Assembly: GCF_000931445.1 (NCBI RefSeq)
Contig: NZ_CP010849.1
Coordinates: 1,984,001-2,048,000 of the forward strand
DNA from: Streptomyces cyaneogriseus subsp. noncyanogenus
GTDB taxonomy: Bacteria; Actinomycetota; Actinomycetes; Streptomycetales; Streptomycetaceae
Length of the DNA: 64,000 bases
Direction: 5' to 3'
Made by a program: the position numbers and the translations under genes. Positions 34,345 to 41,632 of this stretch are shown one piece after another. The notes under the pieces were generated by a model. That model ran no database searches, was not told the DNA's origin, and saw only the letters and a list, made by a program, of their open reading frames with translations. Positions within the stretch are counted from its first letter, which is position 1. The number at the start of each line of letters is the position of its first letter.

Positions 34345-35249
34345 ATGGACCACCCGGCGACGATCGCGGCGACCTCCGCGCGCTCGCTCTCCGGCAGCGG
34401 CCTGCTCGGGGGGCGGACCTCCCGGCGGCACAGCCCGAGCGAGGCGAGGGCCTCCTTGACGACGGTGACGTTGTTGGCGGAGCCGTTCGCGGCGCGCAGC
34501 TCCTCGAAGCGGCGGATCTGCTCCCAGACCTTCATGGCGGCCGGGTAGTCGCCCGCGCGCAGCGCCGAGAGCATGTCCAGCGAGACGGCCGGGGCGACGT
34601 TCACCAGCCCGGAGGTGAAGCCGGTGGCACCCGCGGAGAAGTACGAGGGCGCGTACGGCTCGGCGAGTCCCGCCACCCACACGAAGCGGTCCAGCCCGGC
34701 GTCGCGCGCGAAGGCGGCGAATCTGGCGGCGTCCGGGACGGCGTACTTCACGCCGATGACGTTGGGGCAGGCGTCGGCGAGTTCGGCGAGCCGGGCGCCG
34801 GCGAGCTGCGCGTTGCGGACGTAGGGCACGACGCCCAGCTCGGGCACGGCCTCGGCGATGGCCCGGTGGTAGTCGACCCAGCCGGCCTGGGAGACGTAGG
34901 GGTGGGCGGGCTGGTGGACCATCACCATCTGGGCGCCCAGCTCGCGGGCGTGCCGGGCGGAGGCGATCGCGGTCGGCACGTCGTGGCCGACGCCGACCAG
35001 GACCGACGCCCGGCCGCCCGCCTCCTCGGCGGTCAGCTCGGTGACCAGGCGGCGCTCGGCGGGGGTGAGGGCGTAGAACTCGCCGGTGTTGCCGTTGGGG
35101 GTGAGGGTGGTGATGCCGGCGTCGAGGAGACGGCGCAGCAGGGCCCGGTGGGTGGCGGAGTCGACGGAGCCGTCCTCGGCGAACGGGGTCACCGGGATCG
35201 CCACCACGTCGGCCAGGGCCGACCGCTGGCTCTCGAACGTCGTTGTCAT
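34341..35249 (-). CDS. DapA-family lyase/dehydratase (2-keto-3-deoxy sugar acid)
   Basis: 302-residue TIM barrel of the DHDPS/NAL family. The Schiff-base Lys is in CPNVIGVKYAV, the catalytic Tyr in LGVVPYVRNA, and the substrate loop is NGNTGEFYAL instead of the GTTGE of true DapA. That loop variant and the neighbours fit a 2-keto-3-deoxyarabonate dehydratase or a keto-deoxy-acid aldolase. It is encoded between the GntR regulator and the IlvD/Edd dehydratase with 4-bp overlaps on both sides, so the three act as one unit. ATG at 35249. Confidence 0.82.
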   Translation of the reverse strand: MTTTFESQRSALADVVAIPVTPFAEDGSVDSATHRALLRRLLDAGITTLTPNGNTGEFYALTPAERRLVTELTAEEAGGRASVLVGVGHDVPTAIASARHARELGAQMVMVHQPAHPYVSQAGWVDYHRAIAEAVPELGVVPYVRNAQLAGARLAELADACPNVIGVKYAVPDAARFAAFARDAGLDRFVWVAGLAEPYAPSYFSAGATGFTSGLVNVAPAVSLDMLSALRAGDYPAAMKVWEQIRRFEELRAANGSANNVTVVKEALASLGLCRREVRPPSRPLPESERAEVAAIVAGWSI

Positions 35250-35914
35250 GCCTGACCGTCCTCTTCCTGTGCCGCGGACCCCGTCTCGGGGAAGGCCCGC
35301 TCGACGAACGACGCGATGTGCGCGTGCAGGGCGCCGGCCGCCCCGTCCGCGTCGCCGGCGAGGGCGAGCCGCAGGATCTCCCGGTGCTCGTCCGCCTCCC
35401 GCTCCCAGGAGGGGTCGGCGGCCCAGGCGACGGCGGAGACGAGGGCAGCCTGGTCGCGGACCTCGTCGAGCATCCGGCCCAGCAGCGGGTTGCCGCACGG
35501 CAGGTACAGGGCGCGGTGGAACTCGCGGTTGGCGAGCGACCGTTCGGCGGTGTCACCGGCCTCGTCGGCCCGGGTGAGCGCCTCGCGGGCGGCGTCCAGG
35601 GAGGCTCCGCGCCGCACGGCGCGCTTGAGCGCCTCGGGTTCCAGCAGGAGCCGCACGTCGTAGACCTCGCGCGCCATGTCCGCGTCCACCATGCGCACCG
35701 TGACGCCCTTGTACTGGCTCATCACGACCAGACCGGTGCCGGCCAGGGTCTTGAGCGCCTCGCGCACCGGGGTCTTGGACACCCCGAACTGTGCGGCGAG
35801 CTCGGTCTCGACCAGGGCCTGACCCGGCGTCAACCGCCCGGTGAGGATGCGGCGTTTGATCTCCTCCAGCACGTACTGCGTGCGGGAGGGGATCGGCGTG
35901 GGGACAGAGGTCAT
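35246..35914 (-). CDS. GntR-family (FadR/FCD) transcriptional regulator
   Basis: 222 residues: winged helix at about 10-75 (YVLEEIKRRILTGRLTPGQALVETELAAQFGVSKTPVREALKTLAG) and an all-helical FCD domain with metal-binding histidines (REFHRAL, ADEHREIL, LHAHIASF). Such regulators usually sense hexuronates or other organic acids. It leads the operon regulator-DapA-IlvD and probably controls itself; its upstream region is full of repeats, and a half-site there recurs at kdgD and udh. It is the best local candidate for the galacturonate sensor. ATG at 35914. Confidence 0.9.
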   Translation of the reverse strand: MTSVPTPIPSRTQYVLEEIKRRILTGRLTPGQALVETELAAQFGVSKTPVREALKTLAGTGLVVMSQYKGVTVRMVDADMAREVYDVRLLLEPEALKRAVRRGASLDAAREALTRADEAGDTAERSLANREFHRALYLPCGNPLLGRMLDEVRDQAALVSAVAWAADPSWEREADEHREILRLALAGDADGAAGALHAHIASFVERAFPETGSAAQEEDGQA

Positions 35915-36110
35915 GCGCGCCTCTCGGGTCTCGCGTCTCGAACGGACCGCGTGTCGGGACTCGTGTCGGAACTGTGCCGGGGACTCGTGCGGAACGTCGT
36001 GCTCGTCGTGCCGGATCCCGGGAACCGGGTGGGATCTCGCGTATCGGATCTCGCGTATCGCGTCTCATATATGACGTACGAAGTACGACGCGTTGAAGGT
36101 AGGAGCGGCT
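35915..36110 (-). promoter_or_regulatory. GntR gene upstream region, repeat-rich
   Basis: This region has GGGACTCGTG(T)CGGAAC twice (35956-35972 and 35980-35995), a perfect 14-bp tandem repeat GGATCTCGCGTATC (36032-36045 and 36046-36059), the palindrome TCATATATGA (36065-36074) and CGTAC-GAA-GTACG (36075-36087). The last two, in the A/T-rich part, are the best operator candidates. No gene is seen here. The following stretch, 36111-36344, is G/C-rich and shows neither a gene nor a clear hairpin. Confidence 0.6.
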
Positions 36111-36344
36111 CTGTGTTTCGTCAATGCTTCCGGCAGAGGAAGTTGAGGTTGCCCCCTGCCGAGCCCCTCGTTCCGGCGTGGGACGCGCGGGCCGCGCGGG
36201 CGGTGTCGCCGGCCGTCCCGGGCCCGGGGTGAACCCGTTCGCCTTCGCGATGCGCGCCGGCGCCGGTTCCGTACCGTGGCAGGTCGGCGCGGCGGACCGG
36301 CCCGGTCAGGGCAGGTCGGCCCGCTTTCGGTCAGCGCCGCCGGC

Positions 36345-37508
36345 TCAGCGTCCGGCGAGCGCCTCCCGTACCGCCTCCAGGTCACCGTCCGAGGCCAGCC
36401 CGGCGTGGTACAGCCGCAGCTCACCGGCGCCGAGCCGGCGCGCCTCGGCCAGGTCGGCCGCGAGCGTGCCGGGGCTGCCGCCCATGCCGGAGACGACGGT
36501 GAGGTTGGCGGCGAGGACGGCGCCCGCGACGCCCTGCCGCGCGAAGGGCTCCAGCAGGCCGGGACCTGACGCGCAGGGGACGACGACCCCGTCCGCGACG
36601 GACAGGATGTGCGCGGGATCGACCCCGGCGTTGGCGCCGCAGTGGTACGACACCGGGTCCGCGTGCAGCAGTACCTGGAAGCCCTCGGGCGCGGCGGCGC
36701 GGACGGCGGCGACGGCCGCCTCCTGGAGGGTGCGGGCGGTGCCGTCCCGCCACGCGCGCGTGGCGTTCGCCCGGGCCTCGCCGAGCAGCTTCTCCACCCC
36801 GGCCCAGCCCCCGTCCGACGGCGCTCCCCGCCACACCGGCTCCAGCGCGCCGCGTACGGCCGCCGCGAGCTCGTCGGCGTCCAGGCCCTGCCCGCCGTAG
36901 CCGTCCCGGCAGGCCGGGCAGAAGCACAGCGACATCAGGTACTGCCCGGCGTCGCCGAGCCCGACGCCGCCGGTCTTGTCGTGGGCGTGCAGATGGGCCA
37001 GCCCGTACCAGCCGAGGGACTCCAGTTCCGTGCCGCGCGCCCCGGGCCGCACCGCCGCCTCGGCGGCCAGGTCGACGAGGTACGCGCGGGTGGCGGGCTG
37101 CGCGATGCACGGCGCCCACGGGTAGCGGTCGCCGTAGGCGTTGACGACGGAGGTCTCCGGGTGCTCCGCGCCCAGGCGGGAGCTGTGCGCGAGCACGACC
37201 CAGGTGTGCACCTCCAGCCCGGCGCCGGCGAGCGCGGCCGCCGCCTCGCCGTAGGCGTCCCCGGGGGCCCAGTCGCCCGCCTCGTACGGCCGCAGGGGGC
37301 GCCCCTCCCAGTGGCCGCCGGGGGGGTAGAGCACGGCGGCGTACTCGGCGGTGACGATCCGGTGCCGGGGGTGGCGGGGGGTCAGCGCGCGCGTGGAGTG
37401 GTAGGCGGCCGCGAGGGTCGCCTGCTCCACGCCGAGGGAGGCGAGCCGCGCGGGCGCCTCCGGGTCGCCGTTGACGTCCCAGGGGTAGACGAACGCCGAA
37501 GCCTTCAC
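36345..37508 (-). CDS. hypothetical protein, glycoside-hydrolase-like TIM barrel with CxCxxC motif
   Basis: 387 residues, no signal peptide or membrane segment. Alternating helix-strand pattern and stretches such as AFVYPWDVNGDP, LEVHTWVVLAHSSRLG and ELESLGWYGLAHLHAHDKTG suggest a GH-like barrel, and Cys195-x-Cys197-x-x-Cys200 (SLCFCPACRDGYG) marks a family seen in Actinobacteria, but I cannot name an activity. Its GTG start overlaps the kdgD stop by 4 bp, so it is coupled to galactarate-pathway expression. A role in handling a cyclic or lactone sugar acid, or a glycoside, is possible but unproven. Confidence 0.75.
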   Translation of the reverse strand: MKASAFVYPWDVNGDPEAPARLASLGVEQATLAAAYHSTRALTPRHPRHRIVTAEYAAVLYPPGGHWEGRPLRPYEAGDWAPGDAYGEAAAALAGAGLEVHTWVVLAHSSRLGAEHPETSVVNAYGDRYPWAPCIAQPATRAYLVDLAAEAAVRPGARGTELESLGWYGLAHLHAHDKTGGVGLGDAGQYLMSLCFCPACRDGYGGQGLDADELAAAVRGALEPVWRGAPSDGGWAGVEKLLGEARANATRAWRDGTARTLQEAAVAAVRAAAPEGFQVLLHADPVSYHCGANAGVDPAHILSVADGVVVPCASGPGLLEPFARQGVAGAVLAANLTVVSGMGGSPGTLAADLAEARRLGAGELRLYHAGLASDGDLEAVREALAGR

Positions 37509-38446
37509 CGGTCCTCCTCCAGCAGCGCGTACCCGTGCTCGATCACCTGGGCGAGCTGTGCGACGTGGTCCTCGGCGGGTTCGTGCAGCGGCGGGCGCAC
37601 CTCCCCCACGTCCAGTCCGCGCAGCCGCACCCCGGCCTTGACCAGGGAGACGGCGTAACCGGGCCCCTTGGCACGCAGGTCGCAGAAGGGCCCGTAGAAG
37701 CCGTCCAGCAGCCGGCGCACGGTGGCGTCGTCGCCGGTGTCCAGCGCCCGGTGGAAGGCGAGGGCGATCTCGGGGGCGAAGCAGAACACGGCGGAGGAGT
37801 AGAGCGTGACGCCGAGGGAGCGGTAGGCGAGCTGGGTCTGCTCGGCGGTCGGCAGCCCGTTGAAATACAGGAAGTCGCCGGGGGCCTCGCTGCGGACGGC
37901 GCTGACGATCCGCTGCATCAGGCCGAGGTCGCCGACGCCGTCCTTCAGGCCGATGATGCCGTCCGTGCCGGCCAGCGCGGCGACGGTCCGCGGGGTGAAC
38001 ACCGCGTTGTCCCGCTGGTAGACGATCACCGGCAGCGGGGTCGCGGCGGCCACCTCCCGGTAGTGCCGCAGCAGTCCTTCCTGGCCGGCCGCCACCAGGT
38101 ACGGCGGCATGGCGAGCAGCCCGTCCGCACCGGCCGACTCGGCGAGGCGGGCGTAGCGCACCGCCAGCGCGGTGCCGTATCCGGCGCCCGCGACGACCGG
38201 CACCCGGCCCTGCGCCGCCTCCACGGCCGCCCGGACGCACGCCTCGAACTCCTCGGGCGCCAGCGCGTGGAACTCCCCGGTGCCGCAGCAGGCGAAGACG
38301 GCCGCGGCACCGGCCTCGACGCCGCGGCGCACATGGGTCCGGTAGACGTCGAGGTCGAGCGCGCCGCCGGGGCCGTAGGCCGTGACGGGGAAGAAGAGCG
38401 GCCCGGTGGGGACGGTGAGCCGGGCGGCGAGAGGGGCTGACGTCAC
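37505..38446 (-). CDS. kdgD: 5-dehydro-4-deoxyglucarate dehydratase
   Basis: Decarboxylates and dehydrates 5-keto-4-deoxyglucarate to 2-oxoglutarate semialdehyde. 313-residue DapA-family barrel whose start GPLFFPVTAYGPGGALD and loop AAAVFACCGTGEFHALAPEEF match KdgD rather than DapA; the Schiff-base Lys is in IIGLKDGVGDLG and the Tyr in PLPVIVYQRDN. GTG at 38446 with GGGAGAG close upstream. It is divergent from uronate dehydrogenase, the enzyme that opens this oxidative route, and shares a promoter region with it. Confidence 0.88.
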   Translation of the reverse strand: MTSAPLAARLTVPTGPLFFPVTAYGPGGALDLDVYRTHVRRGVEAGAAAVFACCGTGEFHALAPEEFEACVRAAVEAAQGRVPVVAGAGYGTALAVRYARLAESAGADGLLAMPPYLVAAGQEGLLRHYREVAAATPLPVIVYQRDNAVFTPRTVAALAGTDGIIGLKDGVGDLGLMQRIVSAVRSEAPGDFLYFNGLPTAEQTQLAYRSLGVTLYSSAVFCFAPEIALAFHRALDTGDDATVRRLLDGFYGPFCDLRAKGPGYAVSLVKAGVRLRGLDVGEVRPPLHEPAEDHVAQLAQVIEHGYALLEEDR

Positions 38447-38513
38447 GGGCTCTCCCAATCCATCGCTATGTCTTCTATATCTATGATCTACGTCCATATT
38501 TCTGAACGGCGCC

Positions 38514-38542
38514 ACGCTAAGGGCCCGCAGCGGGCCGGTCAA
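38514..38542 (-). promoter_or_regulatory. promoter for kdgD
   Basis: On the minus strand: -35 TTGACC (38542-38537), 17-bp spacer, -10 TAGCGT (38519-38514). Start of transcription expected near 38507. The half-site ATATGGACGT follows downstream of it. Confidence 0.6.
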
Positions 38543-38592
38543 GCACACCGGTACCGTGACACGGCAGCCACCTTCCCCCTCCGAACGGCCCC

Positions 38593-38622
38593 TTGACGCG
38601 ACCCGCCCCCACTCCTTAGCGT
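38593..38622 (+). promoter_or_regulatory. promoter for udh
   Basis: -35 TTGACG (38593-38598), 18-bp spacer, -10 TAGCGT (38617-38622), the same -10 hexamer as the facing kdgD promoter. Transcription should start near 38629. Confidence 0.6.
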
Positions 38623-38630
38623 GCCCACGG

Positions 38631-38658
38631 ATATGAACGTCGTACGCCCATATGTACG
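38631..38658. promoter_or_regulatory. operator-like palindrome at the udh start of transcription
   Basis: ATATGAACGT-CGT-ACGCCCATAT (38631-38653) is symmetric at 8 of 10 arm positions; overlapping it CGTAC (38641-38645) and GTACG (38654-38658) form a second inverted pair. The position just after the predicted start site suits a repressor such as the local GntR protein. Confidence 0.55.
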
Positions 38659-38682
38659 GCCGCCGATGCAAGGAGACCGAGG

Positions 38683-39507
38683 ATGCCCGCTCCCCGCACC
38701 GTTCTGCTCACCGGCGCCGCCGGTGGCCTCGGCACCTTGATGCGGGACCTGCTCCCCGCCTACGGCTACACACTGCGCCTGTTCGACGTGCGCCCGGTCG
38801 AGGGCGAGCCCGACGCGATCACCGCGGACCTCGCCGACCGGGACGCCGTGCGCGAGGCGGTCCGGGGCGTCGACGCGATCATCCACCTGGCGGGCATCTC
38901 CCTGGAAGCCCCGTTCGAGAAGATCCTGAAGGCGAACATCGAGGGGACGTACCACGTCTACGAGGCCGCCCGCGAGGAAGGGGTGCGCCGCGTCGTCTTC
39001 GCCTCCTCCAACCACGCCATCGGCTGCACCCCCCGCCCGCAGGGCGGCACGCCGGTCGAGCCGGACCGGCTGATCCCCGTCGACACGCCGCGCCGCCCCG
39101 ACACCTACTACGGCCTGTCGAAGTCCTTCGGCGAGGACCTCGCCCAGCTCTACTGGGACAAGCACGGCCTGGAGACCGTCTCGGTGCGCATCGGCTCCTG
39201 CTTCCCCGAACCGACCAGCGTGCGCATGCTCTCCGTCTGGATGAGCCCGGCCGACGGCGCCCGGCTCTTCCACGCCGCCCTGACCGCCGAGAACGTCGGC
39301 CACACCGTGGTCTACGGCTCCTCCGCCAACACCCGGCTGTGGTGGGACCTGTCCTCCGCGCGGGCGCTCGGCTACGAACCGCAGGACGACTCCGAGCAGT
39401 ACGCCGAGAAGCTGGTCGCGGAAGAGGGCGAGCTGGACCCGGACAACCCGGCCCACGCCTGCGTGGGCGGCCACTTCGTGACCGACCCGCCGATCTGGCC
39501 GTACTGA
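38683..39507 (+). CDS. udh: uronate dehydrogenase
   Basis: Oxidises D-galacturonate (or glucuronate) with NAD+ to the aldarolactone, the first cytoplasmic step of the oxidative route. 274-residue short-chain/epimerase-type fold: LLTGAAGGLGTLMR binds NAD, YYGLSKSFGEDLA carries the catalytic Tyr-xxx-Lys, and VRIGSCFPEPTSVRMLSVWMS and VVYGSSANTRLWWD are hallmarks of Udh. ATG at 38683 with AAGGAG upstream. The gene is divergent from kdgD; products of both meet in the same pathway. Confidence 0.9.
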   Translation: MPAPRTVLLTGAAGGLGTLMRDLLPAYGYTLRLFDVRPVEGEPDAITADLADRDAVREAVRGVDAIIHLAGISLEAPFEKILKANIEGTYHVYEAAREEGVRRVVFASSNHAIGCTPRPQGGTPVEPDRLIPVDTPRRPDTYYGLSKSFGEDLAQLYWDKHGLETVSVRIGSCFPEPTSVRMLSVWMSPADGARLFHAALTAENVGHTVVYGSSANTRLWWDLSSARALGYEPQDDSEQYAEKLVAEEGELDPDNPAHACVGGHFVTDPPIWPY

Positions 39508-39627
39508 GCGGCCCGCCCGCGCGCTGCTCGGGCTGCCGCCGCAGTCGGCCGACCGCCGCGGCGCGGCGGCCCGGCCGAACGGGTCCGGTAAGGGAACGGT
39601 AAAACGGACTCATTCGTTACTCGTGGC

Positions 39628-40857
39628 ATGACAGCTATGACCCCCGGCTCGAACATCCCCCTCCCCACCGCCCGTGTGACGGTGGACGTCGCCGCCCCGG
39701 TGCGGCTCGACGTATCGGGCCTGCTGCTCACCGCCGACGGCAAGGTGCGCTCCGACGACGATTTCATCTTCTACAACCAGCCCTCCGGCCCCGGTGTGAC
39801 CTACCGCTCCGGCGGCGGCACCGCCCCGGACGCCATCACGATCGACACCGCCGCCCTCCCCCCGGGCATCGAGAAGATCGTCGTCACGGCCAGCCCCGAC
39901 GCCGCCGGGCAGACCTTCCAGGGCATCGAGCCCACGGCCACCCTCCGCGACGCGGACGACCGGTCCGTCCTGGCCACGTTCACGCCCCCGCGCCTGGGCA
40001 CCGAGACGGCCCTGGTGATCGTGGAGATCTATCTGCGCAACGGCCAGTGGAAGGCCCGCGCGGTCGGCCAGGGATACGCCAACGGTCTCGCGGGCATCGC
40101 CACCGACTTCGGCGTGACGGTGGAGGAACCGGCCGCCCCCGCCCAGCCGGCCGCCCCCGCCCAGCCGGCGGCGCCCCCGCGGCAGGTCGCCCCGCCCCCG
40201 GCCGCCGCGCAGCCCCCGGTGACCCCGCAGGCGCCGCCCGCCCCGGCCGCCGCCCCGGCCGCGCCCGCCCCCGGCGCCGGGAAGATCAACCTGGACAAGG
40301 GCCGCGTCAGCCTCCAGAAGAACCAGACCGTCTCCCTCGTCAAGGGCGGCCGGCCCCTGCTCTCGCAGGTCAAGATGGGACTGGGCTGGGAACCGGCCTA
40401 CCGCGGCAAGGACATCGACCTGGACGCGTCGGTCATCGCCTACGGCCCGCAGCGCAACCACATCGACAGCTGCTACTTCGGCAAGCTCCAGATCGTGAAC
40501 GGCGCCATCCGGCACTCCGGCGACAACCTCACGGGCGAGGGCGGCGGCGACGACGAGGTGATCACCGTCGACCTCGGGCGGCTGCCGCAGGAGGTCACCG
40601 GCCTGGTCTTCACCGTCAACTCCTTCTCCGGCCAGAAGTTCACGCAGGTCGCCAAGGCGTACTGCCGCCTGCTGGACGCCGCGACCGGCGAGGAACTGGT
40701 CCGCTTCGACCTCACCAACGCCGAGCCGCAGACCGGCGTGATGATGGCCAAGCTGATCCGCCAGTTCTCCGGGGAGTGGGACATGACGGCGATGGGCGAG
40801 TTCGTGAAGTCGCGCACCGTGCGCGGGATGGTGAAGCCCGCGGCCCAGGCCCTGTAG
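39628..40857 (+). CDS. TerD-family protein with two TerD-like domains
   Basis: 409 residues: a first TerD-like domain (about 15-165, FIFYNQPSGPGVTYRSG, VIVEIYLRNGQWKARAVGQGYANGL), a Pro/Ala-rich linker with repeated PAAPAQ units (about 168-215) and a second TerD domain (about 218-400, VKMGLGWEPAYRGKDIDLDASVIAYG, DNLTGEGGGDDEVITVDL with the calcium-binding Asp run). The layout is that of TerA-like proteins of the tellurite/stress gene family. Cytoplasmic, role in stress signalling unclear. It is isolated from other ter genes. Start could be 39628 or the ATG at 39637; neither has a good ribosome site. Confidence 0.88.
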   Translation: MTAMTPGSNIPLPTARVTVDVAAPVRLDVSGLLLTADGKVRSDDDFIFYNQPSGPGVTYRSGGGTAPDAITIDTAALPPGIEKIVVTASPDAAGQTFQGIEPTATLRDADDRSVLATFTPPRLGTETALVIVEIYLRNGQWKARAVGQGYANGLAGIATDFGVTVEEPAAPAQPAAPAQPAAPPRQVAPPPAAAQPPVTPQAPPAPAAAPAAPAPGAGKINLDKGRVSLQKNQTVSLVKGGRPLLSQVKMGLGWEPAYRGKDIDLDASVIAYGPQRNHIDSCYFGKLQIVNGAIRHSGDNLTGEGGGDDEVITVDLGRLPQEVTGLVFTVNSFSGQKFTQVAKAYCRLLDAATGEELVRFDLTNAEPQTGVMMAKLIRQFSGEWDMTAMGEFVKSRTVRGMVKPAAQAL

Positions 40858-40876
40858 CGGCACGGACGACCCCGGT

Positions 40877-40906
40877 GGCGCCCCCGGCCCCGGCCCAGGG
40901 GGCGCC
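40877..40906. terminator. bidirectional terminator, terD / tetR
   Basis: GGCGCCCCC (40877-40885) pairs perfectly with GGGGGCGCC (40898-40906) around a 12-nt loop, between two converging genes and about 20 bp from each. Confidence 0.75.
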
Positions 40907-40932
40907 CGGTGTCCCGCGCCGGGGCCCGGCCG

Positions 40933-41511
40933 TCAGCCTCCGGCGCCCGGCCGCAGCCCTTCCGTCAGCAGCGACAGATACCGGCGGATGGCCCTGCCCT
41001 CCCCGTCCGCCAGCTCCGAGGCGGTCGCCACGCCGTGGGCCAGCCGCAGCACCTCGACCGGCTCGACGTCCCGCCGCAGGGTCCCCTCCCGCTGGGCCGC
41101 CGCGACGAGCCGGGCCGCCGCCGCCTTCACCGCGTCACCGCAGACGGTGGCGACCGGGGAACCGCCGTCCGTGACGGCCGAACCCAGCAGCGCCTTCAGC
41201 CCGCGCACCCGGATCATCCCGGCGGCCAGCTCGTTCAGCCATTCCAGCAGCGCCTGGCCCGGCGGCAGTGCGTCCGCGAGCACCGCGGCCCGCGCCGCGA
41301 TCGCCTCGATCCGGTCCAGGTACGCGGCCTCCAGCAGCGCCCGGCGGGTGGGGAAGTGCCGGTACAGGGTGCCCGAGCCGACCCCCGCCCGCTTGGCGAT
41401 CTCGTCCAGCGACGCGCTCTCCCCGTGCTCGGCGAACGCCTCGGCGGCCACCTTCAGCAATCGCTCGTGATTGCGCCGGGCGTCCGCCCTCATGGGCCTG
41501 ACCCGCGTCAT
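40933..41511 (-). CDS. TetR-family transcriptional regulator
   Basis: 192 residues with a standard TetR helix-turn-helix at about 10-55 (DARRNHERLLKVAAEAFAEHG, then SLDEIAKRAGVGSGTLYRHFPTRRALLEA) and a variable helical ligand domain. The ATG at 41511 is preferred because GAGGAG lies 7 nt upstream; another ATG at 41493 is in frame. It lies between converging terD and the PhoX-like gene, so its target is not obvious from position. Confidence 0.9.
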   Translation of the reverse strand: MTRVRPMRADARRNHERLLKVAAEAFAEHGESASLDEIAKRAGVGSGTLYRHFPTRRALLEAAYLDRIEAIAARAAVLADALPPGQALLEWLNELAAGMIRVRGLKALLGSAVTDGGSPVATVCGDAVKAAAARLVAAAQREGTLRRDVEPVEVLRLAHGVATASELADGEGRAIRRYLSLLTEGLRPGAGG

Positions 41512-41632
41512 CCCGCCACTCCTCGCCGACCTGGGCCGCTGCGCGTTCATCGTATCGGGCGGCCGGAGCCCGGCGGCGTACGGCGGTCCTCCCCGGCGCC
41601 CCGGGCAGGCGGGGCACCGGCGGGGCGGGTGC

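Noticed and set aside
37505..38446. kdgD as a lysine-pathway dapA
   Set aside because: The loop CCGTGEFHAL and the position opposite uronate dehydrogenase fit KdgD; the canonical GTTGES loop is found only in the gene at 49860-50762.
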